From assembly GCA_963809545.1 (NCBI GenBank), contig CAWEKD010000007.1, forward strand, positions 862,727 through 926,726: a stretch of DNA of 64,000 bases, given 5' to 3'. Under the pieces are notes generated by a model, which saw only the letters and a program-made list of their open reading frames with translations, was not told the origin of the DNA and ran no database searches. How positions within the stretch are numbered: the stretch's first letter is position 1; each line of letters starts with the position of its first letter. Shown one piece after another: positions 42,221 through 50,553 of the stretch. Source of the stretch: Natronosporangium sp035305625 (GTDB lineage: Bacteria > Actinomycetota > Actinomycetes > Mycobacteriales > Micromonosporaceae). A program made the translations under genes and the position numbers.

Positions 42221-44088
42221 CACCGTCCTCCTTCGGTCCGCATTGCTCCGGCGGGCGCCGCGGTCGCCGGCGGGCTGAACCACTGTCCGGGGCTGCCGGG
42301 ATCAGCCACGAGCGCGGCGATCCGCAGATACGCCTCCCGGGTGACCGGGCGCAGCTGGGCCGGCTCCATCCGCTCCCCGTTGCCCAGCCAGGGATCAAAT
42401 CCGATCGGGACGATCCGGGCCTCCGCCAGCCCTAGCGCCTGGCGCAGCCGCCGACTCGCCCGCCGGAACTGTCCCGGGTTCAGGCAGACCACCGCCAACA
42501 CCACTGTGGCCAGTCGGTACGGGTCGACCTCGTGCACGCGGCTGAGGGCTGTCCGGGCGGCCGTGACCGCATCGTGGCTGACGGTCGTGACCAGCACGAC
42601 CTGGTCGGCTCGCTCCACCGCCGCCTGCGCCGCCTCCCCCAGGTCGTTGCCCACGTCCACCAGGGTGAGCGGATGCTGGCTGCGCAGCTGATCCAGCACC
42701 CGCAGCAGCGGCTCCCGACCGACCGGGCTGTGCCACGGGGCTCCGTCGACCACCGCCAGACTGTTGTGCACCCACAGTGGCGCCTGATCCGGCCCACCCT
42801 CGGCCACCGCCGGCACAGGCGGTGCCGGCTGTCCCAGCAGCCGCTCGCCCAGCGAGCTGCCACCCTGCCGGGCGGAGATCAGGGCGGTGGTGTCCTGACG
42901 CAGCGTGGAGAGGGTCAGTGCCACCGCGGTGGCGGTGGTGGTGGTGCCGACGCCACCCTTGCCCGCCAGGAAGGCGATCACCCGCGGCTCCGGTCGCCGG
43001 ACCCGCACCCGCGCCACCAGCTGCCGCTCGTACTCAATCGCCGCCGCCGCGCCCGGCTCGACCAGGCCGAACGTGACCGCCCGCAGCACCCGCCGGGCCC
43101 CTGCCCACGGCCGGGCCGCCGGTGGGGGGACGAGCTGGGACAGCGGGGTCAGGTAGCTGGCCATCGCCGGTGGAGGCGGCTTGGGCAACCCACCGATCGG
43201 ACGGCTGAGCGTACTGTCCACCCAGTCAGGAGTGACCGCTGCCGGTGCGGCCACCGGGGGCTGGGGCACCCCGGACGCCGGACCGGGCGGCGCCGGCGGG
43301 CTGGCGGTCGTCCCGATGGGGGGCGCCGGTGGGGCAGGCGGCGGGGGTGGCACCGGTGGCGCTGGGGGCGTGGTCGGCGGTGGCGGCGGGACGGCCGCCG
43401 GCTGGGAGCGGGCGGTGGAGGGCGGGGGTACCGCCGAGGCCGCCCGAGCCGCCGCAGGTGGTGGAGGCGGCACCGGGGTCGTGGCCCGGGCGGCGGAGGA
43501 GGGTGGCGGAGTCGGTACCGCGGCCCGCGCCCGGCCATAGGTGGTCGGCCCCCGGCTCGGCCGCGACTCCCCGGGCACCGGGGAGGAACCGGGGTGGGCG
43601 ACCGATGCGGACCCAGCGACCGATGCGGACCCGGTGGCCGATGCGGACCCGCTGGCCGGCGGCTCGGTGGGCTGACTCGGAGGCGGCGGGACCGCCCGGC
43701 CGGTCGCCGGCGCCGCCACCCCGCGGGGCCAGCCGGCGGCTGACGTCGGCGCCGCACCACTGGCGGTCTCCCGCGGGGGCGAGGAGGCCGCCGGGGCCCC
43801 GGGGGCAAGCGGCGCGGCCGCCGGTGACGAGAGGGGCGAGAACCCGGAGTCGCCGGCCACGGCTGCCTGCCCGCCGACTGTGGCCCGACCCGACGTGCTC
43901 GCCGGCTCCCCTGCCCGGCCACCGGCCGAAGCCGGCGGGGTCAAGGGAGGCGGCGGGTCGGTGGGGGTGAGCCCGACCATCCGCGGGTCGATCCCCATCC
44001 GGGCCAGTTCCGCGACGCTGTCCTGGGCAGCGCGCCGGATCGCGTCGGCGTCCTCCTGCGGCCGGTCGCCGTCGGGCTCGGACGCCAT
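42217..44088 (-). CDS. EspI-like proline-rich MinD-family ATPase of ESX locus
   Basis: A 623-residue protein. The first 320 residues are Pro/Ala/Ser-rich and low-complexity, including three 18-nt coding repeats. The C-terminal 260 residues are a MinD/ParA-type ATPase (VIAFLAGKGGVGTTTTA, VDVGNDLGEAA, VVLVTTVSHDAV). The P-loop has Lys377 but Thr382 replaces the canonical second Lys. This layout matches EspI (Rv3876) of mycobacterial ESX-1, which links secretion to ATP level. It lies between EccD and the membrane stub and overlaps the latter by 4 bp. Confidence 0.8.
   Translation of the reverse strand: MASEPDGDRPQEDADAIRRAAQDSVAELARMGIDPRMVGLTPTDPPPPLTPPASAGGRAGEPASTSGRATVGGQAAVAGDSGFSPLSSPAAAPLAPGAPAASSPPRETASGAAPTSAAGWPRGVAAPATGRAVPPPPSQPTEPPASGSASATGSASVAGSASVAHPGSSPVPGESRPSRGPTTYGRARAAVPTPPPSSAARATTPVPPPPPAAARAASAVPPPSTARSQPAAVPPPPPTTPPAPPVPPPPPAPPAPPIGTTASPPAPPGPASGVPQPPVAAPAAVTPDWVDSTLSRPIGGLPKPPPPAMASYLTPLSQLVPPPAARPWAGARRVLRAVTFGLVEPGAAAAIEYERQLVARVRVRRPEPRVIAFLAGKGGVGTTTTATAVALTLSTLRQDTTALISARQGGSSLGERLLGQPAPPVPAVAEGGPDQAPLWVHNSLAVVDGAPWHSPVGREPLLRVLDQLRSQHPLTLVDVGNDLGEAAQAAVERADQVVLVTTVSHDAVTAARTALSRVHEVDPYRLATVVLAVVCLNPGQFRRASRRLRQALGLAEARIVPIGFDPWLGNGERMEPAQLRPVTREAYLRIAALVADPGSPGQWFSPPATAAPAGAMRTEGGRW
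43597..43650 (-). repeat. Three 18-nt tandem repeats in the EspI-like gene
   Basis: Units at 43597-43614, 43615-43632 and 43633-43650 share CCGATGCGGACCC and code for SAS(A/V)xG-type repeats in the disordered N-terminal half of the protein. Length variation between strains is likely. Confidence 0.7.
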
Positions 44089-44159
44089 CGTGCCTCCTCT
44101 CCGTCGGTCACGCGGGACTCACTGGGTGGCCACAGCCGAGCGGCCCGGGCCGGCCCCAG

Positions 44160-45500
44160 TCAGCCGAGCGTAAGTTCCTCCACCCACCCGAACACACCCA
44201 GCGCGGCGGCCGCCAGTGCCACCAGCGCCGCCACCACCACCAGTTCCAGCCGGTTGAGCAGCTGTTTCACCCGGGCTCGGGCCACGTCCGACAAAGGGAT
44301 CGCGCTGAGGAGCACCAGCAGCGTCGCCGCCAGCGCGGCCGCCGGCACCAGCCACGGCCGCAACGGTGGCCAATCCTGACCGAGGGTCACGCCGTGACCG
44401 GCCAGGACCGCCAGGCCGGCGATACGCAGCGGCAGGATCTGGGAGATCCGCGAGAACACCCGGGAGCGCAGCACCAACGCGGCCCCGGCCATCACCCCCA
44501 GCAGTCGATCCCACAGCAGCTCACTGCCGGCCAGCAGCCCGCCGGTGGCGGCTCCCAGCACCGCCACTCCCAACAGGCTGCCGTACAGCAACGCATCGCT
44601 CTGGGCGATCCGGGCCGCCAGTGCCTCGCTGGTGACCAGTCCGTGATTACGGACCCGGTAGTCGGCGCTGGCCAACCCACCGATGGTCAACGACACCCGG
44701 GGCAGCACCCCGACCACCAGGACCGCGGCCACCGCGGCCAACCGCACCCCCGCCAGTGGATCCCCACCGGCCACGGTGATCACTCCGACCACCGCGCCGG
44801 CGGCGCCGAGCAGGCTGAGCCCGGCCAGTTGCGCCCCCGCGACCGGGGTGACTGTCCGAATCAGGGCAGTCACCATCAGCGCCCCGATCAAGGCGGCCCC
44901 CACCGTGGCCGGCGCCGGCCACTCCGCCCAGGTGGCCACCGACCACGCGGCCACGCCGCCCCACAACGCCGCCACCGCCAGCGCCAGCTGGGCGATCCGG
45001 GGCATCTTCTGCCGGTCGGTCCACCAGGCGGCGACCCCCAGCAAACCGGCCACGCTGATCGCGGTGACCAGCGGCCCGGCCGCCTGTGGGGTCCACACCT
45101 GCGGCAACAGGGCGGCCAGCGCCAGCCCCACGGCGCCGGTGGCCACCGAGAACGCGACCGTGGTCGCGGGCTGCCAGCGGCGGGCCGTGGCGTCCATGGT
45201 GTCCTCGAGGACGTCTCGTACGTCCTCCACGTACGCCGGATGGACCTGCTCCTGGCTGGTGCGTAGCTCGAGGACGTCACCGTCGGCGATCCCCGCGTCG
45301 GCCAGGGTGGTCGACAAATTGAGTCCGGCGCCCCCTACCCGGGCTAGGGTCCAGCCGTTCGGCTGCTCCGGCGCGGTGTCCGGTGCGCAGTAGCCGAGCA
45401 GTTGCGGCAGCACGTCCGATAGCGGCAGGGCGCTCGGCAGGGCGAGATCAACCCGGCGAGCACCATGGACAACCGTGACGCGGCTATAGGCGGTGGGCAC
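44160..45500 (-). CDS. eccD: Type VII secretion integral membrane protein EccD
   Basis: A 446-residue ESX core component. The N-terminal 85 residues form a ubiquitin-like (YukD) domain (SRVTVVHGARRVDLALPS ... LADAGIADGDVLELR). A linker (EDVRDVLEDTMDATARR) leads to about 11 membrane helices. EccD forms the central membrane part around the pore in the ESX complex. GTG 45500 is the start. It is divergent from eccC with about 150 bp between them, a shared control region for the core. Confidence 0.93.
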   Translation of the reverse strand: MPTAYSRVTVVHGARRVDLALPSALPLSDVLPQLLGYCAPDTAPEQPNGWTLARVGGAGLNLSTTLADAGIADGDVLELRTSQEQVHPAYVEDVRDVLEDTMDATARRWQPATTVAFSVATGAVGLALAALLPQVWTPQAAGPLVTAISVAGLLGVAAWWTDRQKMPRIAQLALAVAALWGGVAAWSVATWAEWPAPATVGAALIGALMVTALIRTVTPVAGAQLAGLSLLGAAGAVVGVITVAGGDPLAGVRLAAVAAVLVVGVLPRVSLTIGGLASADYRVRNHGLVTSEALAARIAQSDALLYGSLLGVAVLGAATGGLLAGSELLWDRLLGVMAGAALVLRSRVFSRISQILPLRIAGLAVLAGHGVTLGQDWPPLRPWLVPAAALAATLLVLLSAIPLSDVARARVKQLLNRLELVVVAALVALAAAALGVFGWVEELTLG

Positions 45501-45649
45501 GGGGTGGCTCCAGGCTGCTGTAATGTCTGCTGCCCGCCATCCTACGGCGGGTGATCCACCACGGGCGGTCGCCGTCCGGTGGGGGTGTCGCGGTCACTTC
45601 GGCCCGCCCCGACCCGGTCGGCCCCCAACGAGGCAGGAGGTACGGCCAG

Positions 45650-48600
45650 GTGAGCACGCGACTGGTCAAGCGGCCGGCGCGGATCGCCCCACCGGAGGTC
45701 GACTCCGGCGAGATCACTATCGCGGATCCCCCCAAACCGCAGCAGACCCCGCCGGCGGCCATGAGCGCGTCCATGATCATCATGCCGGTCATGGCCGGTA
45801 GTGGCGGGCTGCTGATGGCCATCACCAACAGCAACCCGTTGATGGCCGCCACCGGCGGACTGTTCCTGATCGCGGCGGTCTCGGTGGGCGTGGTGATGCT
45901 GATCGGCCAACGCTCCGGTCCCCGCCGGCAGCTCCGGGAGTCCCGGGAACGATACCTGGACTATCTGGAGGAGCTACGCCGCCGACTGCGCCGGACGGTG
46001 GCGAGTCAGCAGGCGAACGCGGCCTGGCGGCACCCGGAGCCCGCCCGGCTACTGGACCTGGCCCGCACCGACGCGCGCCGCTGGGAACGGCGGGTCGATG
46101 ACGACGACTTCCTGGTGCTGCGGGTCGGCCTCGGTGACCAACCGGTCGCCACCCCGCTGACCATGAATACCGACACCGGTCCGTTGAACGAGTTCGACCC
46201 GGTGTGTCTGGAGACCGCCCGGACCCTGCAGGCCCGCTACACCACCGTGCGGGAGCAGCCGATATGTGTCGACCTGACGGAAATCGGAGTGCTCAGTGTG
46301 GTGGGTGATCGGGCGGCCGGCCGCGCCCTGGCACGGGCGTTGGTGTCGCAATTGGTGACCTTCCACGCCCCGCAGGAAGTCCAGCTCGGAGTGGTACGCG
46401 CGGCTCAACACTCCGAAGAGTGGGAGTGGGTCAAGTGGCTGCCCCACCACCTCCACCCCCACCTGCGCGACGGCGACCTACCGGCGCGGCTGGTGTCCAC
46501 CAGCGTGTCCGGCATGGCGGAGCTGCTGGCGGCGGACCTGGAGGCCCGGCAGGACACCTACCAGCGCCGGCGCGGCCAGCAGATGCGTCCCCGGGAACAC
46601 CTGGTGATCGTGGTCGACGGCGAACACCTGCCGGGGGTGTGGGGCCTGTCCGCGCCGGAGCCCGGCATTTCCCTCGCCGACCTCGGGGTGCACGTGATCC
46701 TGCTGCTCGGTCACCGCCGGGAAGAACCTGAGGAGGTCGACGCCCGGATCACCGTCACCGCCGGGGAGCCGGGCACCGGACACCTCGAGTGGAGCGGCAC
46801 CGACTTCCTGATCGACCACGTACCCCCCGGCACCCTCACCGGCCTGGCGCGGATCCTGGCGCCGCTGCGGATGGTCGCGGAGGACGCGGGCGAGGGGGCC
46901 TTGTCCGCCACGATCGGTCTACCGGACATCCTCGGGGTAGCGGATGTGGCCACATTGGACCCCAAGCGGACGTGGCAGCCGCGCCCGCTCCGGGAACGAC
47001 TGCGGGTACCGATCGGGATCGGGGCCAACGGCCACGCGGTGATGCTGGACCTCAAGGAGTCCGCGCACGGCGGCATGGGGCCGCATGGACTCGTCGTAGG
47101 GGCGACCGGTTCCGGTAAGTCGGAGATGCTGCGCACCCTGCTGACCTCACTGGTGATCAGCCACCCACCGGAGCTGTTGGCGCTGATGCTGGTGGACTTC
47201 AAAGGTGGCGCCACGTTCGCCCCGATGGCGGGACTGCCGCACGTCGCCGGCATCGTCACCAACATCGAGGACGACATCACGCTGGTCGACCGGATGCACG
47301 ACGCCCTGTTCGGGGAGATGCGGCGCCGGCAGGAAGTGCTCAAGGAAGCCGGAAACCTGCCCAATGTCAGCGCCTACCATGCGCTGCGGGAGGCCGGGGA
47401 ACCACTGGAGCCGCTCCCCCACCTGCTGGTGGTCATCGACGAGTTCAGCGAGCTGCTGTCGGCCAAACCGGACTTCGCGGAGCTGTTCGTGGCGATCGGT
47501 CGGATCGGCCGGTCGATCGGGGTGCACCAGTTGCTGGCCACCCAGCGCCTGGACATGGGCAAGATCCGGGGTCTGGAGTCGCACCTGTCCTACCGGATCA
47601 GCCTGCGCACCTTCTCCGAAACGGAGAGCCGAGAGGCGATCGGCGTCCCCGACGCCTACCACCTGCCGCCAGAGCCGGGCAGCGGCTATCTGAAGGTGGA
47701 CACCACTGTGTTCGAGCGGTTCAAGGCCGCGTTGGTCTCCGCCCCGTACACCCCGCCGGAGACCGAGACCGAGACGGTGGTGCCGGTGGTGCCGTACCTC
47801 GCCACCAACGGTCTGGGTGGGTGGCTGGCCAGCCAGGCCGAAAGCGTCCGCGCCAGCAAAAAGGACCAGTCTGAGCAGTCGGACCCGGCGCGGGCGGGGC
47901 AGCGGTCGATCCTGGATGTGGCGGTGGAGCGACTGGCCGCCTCCGGTGCGCCCCCGGTCCGTCCGGTGTGGCTGGACCCACTACCGGAGATCCTTCCGCT
48001 GGACACGGTGCAGGATCCGCAGGCCCGCGGCGGCGACGGTCTGGTGGCCACGCTCGGCCTGGTCGACGACCCGAGCCGGCAGCGGCAGTTCCCGCTCGAG
48101 TGGGACTTCAGCGGCGCCGGCGGCAACCTGCTCGTCCTGGGCGCGCCGCAATCCGGCAAGAGCACCCTGCTCCGCACCATGATCTGCTCGATGGCGCTGC
48201 GGTACGCCCCGGGTGAGGTGGCGTTCTACTGCATCGACTACGGCGGCGGTGGGCTGGTGCCGCTGGCGGAGCTGCCGGTGGTGGCCGGGGTGGCGACACG
48301 GCTGGATCCCGAGCGGGTCACCCGCACCATCTCCGAGGTCGCCACCGCGATCGACCAGCGGGAGCAGCTGTTCCGGGAGTACGGCCTGTCCTCACCGGCC
48401 GAGCTGCGGGCGGCCCGGGCGGCCGGGCGGATCCCATCGGAGGTCCCCGGAGCGATCTTCCTGGTCATCGACGGCTGGGCGGTGTTCCGGGAGAACTTCG
48501 AACTGCTGGAGGACCGGGTCAGCGACATCGCCGCCCGGGGCGCCAACTACGGCGTGCACGTGGTGCTGTCGATCACCCAGGCGATGCAGATCCGGATGCG

Positions 48601-49609
48601 GATGCAGCCGTCGTTCACCGGCCGGATCGAGCTGCGGCTGTCCGATCCGTTCGACAGCGCGTACGACCGGGAACTACAGAAGCGGATCAGCAAGGAGAAC
48701 CCGGGCCGGGGTGTGACCGATGGGGATCTGCTGTTCCAGACCGCGGTCCCGCGCGTCGACGGGGTGGCGGCGGTGGACGATCTACCGGCGGCGCAGTCCG
48801 AGTTGGTCACGCTGGTGCGGCAGCGGTGGCCGCACGGTCGGGTGGCGCAGGTCCGGGTCCTCCCCCGGCACGTCGACTACCACGAACTGCCGCCTGTGGA
48901 CCCGAACGGCACCGGTTTCCCGGTCGGCATCTCCGAACTCACCCTCCAGCCGGCGGGGATCGACCTGATGGGCACCAGCCCCCACCTGCTGGTGTACGGC
49001 GACGGGGAGACCGGCAAGACCAACCTGCTCCGGGTGGTGCTGCGCGGGTTCATGAACCGCTTCCCCCCGGAGCAGCTGGGGATCGTGGTGGTCGACTACC
49101 GGCGCACGCTGCTGGAAGTGGTGCCCAAGGACTATCTGCTGGCCTACTGCACCAGCCCCGATCAGGCCGCGGCGGTGGCCAAGGAGGTGGGGCAGTCGAT
49201 CGCCCAGCGGCGGCCCGGCCCGGACGTCACCCCCGCCCAGTTGCGGGAACGCAGCTGGTGGCAGGGGCTGGAGGTGCTGTACGTAGTGGACGACTACGAC
49301 TTGGTCGCCACCAGCTCCGGCAACCCGTTGCTGCCGCTGGCCGACCTGCTGGTGCAGGGCCGGGACCTGGGCCTGCACCTGGTGCTGGCCCGCCGCACCG
49401 GTGGTGCGGCCCGGGCCTCGCTGGACCCGATTGTGCAACGGCTGAACGACATGTCCACCCCGGGCTTCCTGTTCTCCGGGGACCGGATGGAGGGGCCGCT
49501 AGCCAACGGGGTGGCCTCGCAGCGGCTCCCGGTCGGCCGGGCGCTCTACGCGATGCGGGGCGGCGGGTTCCAACAGGTCCAGATCGCGTGGCTTCCCCCA
49601 CCGGAGTAG
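45650..49609 (+). CDS. eccC: Type VII secretion ATPase EccC (full length)
   Basis: A 1319-residue FtsK/SpoIIIE motor of the ESX system, with fused EccCa/EccCb. Two N-terminal helices (about residues 40-85) are followed by a DUF-type stalk and three ATPase domains: P-loops GATGSGKS (Lys490), GAPQSGKS (Lys837) and GDGETGKT (Lys1123). Domain 1 has the DE Walker B (VVIDEFSEL); domains 2 and 3 have VIDGW and VVDDYD. In this family domain 1 drives transport and domain 3 binds the WXG100 signal. GTG 45650 with AGGAGG 9 nt upstream fits the family start. Confidence 0.96.
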   Translation: MSTRLVKRPARIAPPEVDSGEITIADPPKPQQTPPAAMSASMIIMPVMAGSGGLLMAITNSNPLMAATGGLFLIAAVSVGVVMLIGQRSGPRRQLRESRERYLDYLEELRRRLRRTVASQQANAAWRHPEPARLLDLARTDARRWERRVDDDDFLVLRVGLGDQPVATPLTMNTDTGPLNEFDPVCLETARTLQARYTTVREQPICVDLTEIGVLSVVGDRAAGRALARALVSQLVTFHAPQEVQLGVVRAAQHSEEWEWVKWLPHHLHPHLRDGDLPARLVSTSVSGMAELLAADLEARQDTYQRRRGQQMRPREHLVIVVDGEHLPGVWGLSAPEPGISLADLGVHVILLLGHRREEPEEVDARITVTAGEPGTGHLEWSGTDFLIDHVPPGTLTGLARILAPLRMVAEDAGEGALSATIGLPDILGVADVATLDPKRTWQPRPLRERLRVPIGIGANGHAVMLDLKESAHGGMGPHGLVVGATGSGKSEMLRTLLTSLVISHPPELLALMLVDFKGGATFAPMAGLPHVAGIVTNIEDDITLVDRMHDALFGEMRRRQEVLKEAGNLPNVSAYHALREAGEPLEPLPHLLVVIDEFSELLSAKPDFAELFVAIGRIGRSIGVHQLLATQRLDMGKIRGLESHLSYRISLRTFSETESREAIGVPDAYHLPPEPGSGYLKVDTTVFERFKAALVSAPYTPPETETETVVPVVPYLATNGLGGWLASQAESVRASKKDQSEQSDPARAGQRSILDVAVERLAASGAPPVRPVWLDPLPEILPLDTVQDPQARGGDGLVATLGLVDDPSRQRQFPLEWDFSGAGGNLLVLGAPQSGKSTLLRTMICSMALRYAPGEVAFYCIDYGGGGLVPLAELPVVAGVATRLDPERVTRTISEVATAIDQREQLFREYGLSSPAELRAARAAGRIPSEVPGAIFLVIDGWAVFRENFELLEDRVSDIAARGANYGVHVVLSITQAMQIRMRMQPSFTGRIELRLSDPFDSAYDRELQKRISKENPGRGVTDGDLLFQTAVPRVDGVAAVDDLPAAQSELVTLVRQRWPHGRVAQVRVLPRHVDYHELPPVDPNGTGFPVGISELTLQPAGIDLMGTSPHLLVYGDGETGKTNLLRVVLRGFMNRFPPEQLGIVVVDYRRTLLEVVPKDYLLAYCTSPDQAAAVAKEVGQSIAQRRPGPDVTPAQLRERSWWQGLEVLYVVDDYDLVATSSGNPLLPLADLLVQGRDLGLHLVLARRTGGAARASLDPIVQRLNDMSTPGFLFSGDRMEGPLANGVASQRLPVGRALYAMRGGGFQQVQIAWLPPPE

Positions 49610-49656
49610 CAGCCGGGACAGTCGCCAGCGGACCGCGCGTAGTCATGGCTTCGAAC

Positions 49657-49700
49657 ATGGTTATGGGGGTGGAGGGTTTCCCCTCCACCCCCATAACCAT
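49657..49700. terminator. Long perfect hairpin between eccC and the esx genes
   Basis: A perfect 20-bp inverted repeat (left arm ATGGTTATGGGGGTGGAGGG) with a TTTC loop lies between the convergent eccC and WXG100-type genes. It likely ends transcription from both sides. There is no T-tract. Confidence 0.8.
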
Positions 49701-49756
49701 TCGGGGTGGTTTCGACCGGCTCGTCCCGCGTGGGCGGACCTCGCCGGCCAGACCGG

Positions 49757-50059
49757 TCAGGTCCCGCTGCCCAGCACCGACCGGGCGCGCTGGCCACCCG
49801 CCAGGAAGGTGTCCCCCACCTGGGTGGTGGTGCGCTGCATGTTCTGCGTGGACTGGATGTACTCGTCGATCAGCCGGTCCACGTGATCCATGCACGCCTG
49901 GTGCTCCTCGGCACCCATACCGCCGTCCAGCGTCTGCAACGCCTGCTGCGCGTGCTGCCGCAGTGCCAGCCGGATCGACTCGACGTTACCCGCCAGCGCG
50001 CCCTGGTCGGCCGCCAACGTCTCGATAGTGCCGAAGTGGGCTCGAATCTGGTGCGACAT
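49757..50059 (-). CDS. WXG100-like ESX substrate without tryptophan
   Basis: A 100-residue helix-turn-helix protein of EsxA/EsxB size and pattern. The turn where WXG is expected reads LDGGMG (residues 44-49), and the protein has no Trp at all. The second helix (HQACMDHVDRLIDEYIQSTQNM) is followed by a tail with no clear YxxxD/E export motif. It should pair with the next gene product as an ESX heterodimer. It is the second gene of a two-gene operon ahead of the shared terminator with eccC. Confidence 0.82.
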   Translation of the reverse strand: MSHQIRAHFGTIETLAADQGALAGNVESIRLALRQHAQQALQTLDGGMGAEEHQACMDHVDRLIDEYIQSTQNMQRTTTQVGDTFLAGGQRARSVLGSGT

Positions 50060-50088
50060 CGCCTGTCTCCCTTGGAAACGCGTACTGG

Positions 50089-50439
50089 TCAGACGTTGAT
50101 CGGCCGGCTGATGGACGAGGTCTGGGTGTCCACCGTCGAGGCGGTCACACTCTGGAGGTCGTGCGCCTCGTCGTCGGCGTTCAGGATCGCCTGCTCACCC
50201 TTGACCGCCCGGTAGGCCTGCTGGGCGAACTGCCGCCCCAGCAGCGCCAGGTTGGTGCTGTGCTGGGTGGTCATGCTCGTGAACTGCATCCCGGTGCGGC
50301 CCCGCAGCCCCTGCTGCGACTGATCCATCCGGCCCTGGAAAGTCCGGGCGGTAGCCTGACTGTCATCGGCTTCGGCGTCGTACCGCTGACCCGCCTGGGT
50401 CAGGCCGCCGGCCTCGGACAGGTTCACGTAACCCGACAT
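50089..50439 (-). CDS. WXG100-like ESX partner protein without tryptophan
   Basis: A 116-residue protein with two helices around LRGRTG (residues 45-50), where WXG would be. It has no Trp. The C-terminal 30 residues (QSVTASTVDTQTSSISRPINV) are polar and unstructured. ATG 50439 is used (GAGGAG 8 nt upstream). With the preceding product it makes the probable Esx pair secreted by the adjacent EccC/EccD system. It is divergent from glpK. Confidence 0.78.
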   Translation of the reverse strand: MSGYVNLSEAGGLTQAGQRYDAEADDSQATARTFQGRMDQSQQGLRGRTGMQFTSMTTQHSTNLALLGRQFAQQAYRAVKGEQAILNADDEAHDLQSVTASTVDTQTSSISRPINV

Positions 50440-50541
50440 AGTCACCACTCCTCACCACGAGCCGCGCGGCCCGGCGTCACTGTCCTCAACTGCGTCTCAC
50501 GGTAGACCACCCGCGCAACCCCTTCGCTTCCCTGGATCCGG

Positions 50542-50547
50542 CAGACT
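50542..50547 (+). promoter_or_regulatory. Weak -10-like box before glpK
   Basis: CAGACT is followed by GTCCTT and the GTG of glpK. The spacing fits the leaderless pattern, though the first T of the consensus is lost. Confidence 0.35.
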
Positions 50548-50553
50548 GTCCTT

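Noticed and set aside
43597..43650. Short tandem repeats considered as a CRISPR or satellite
   Set aside because: Units are 18 nt, in frame, without spacers, and lie in the disordered part of a coding gene. No CRISPR array or cas gene is seen anywhere in the window.
42532..43743. A 403-codon plus-strand frame over the EspI-like gene
   Set aside because: Very Arg/Gly-rich and antisense to a gene with clear MinD and proline-rich domains.
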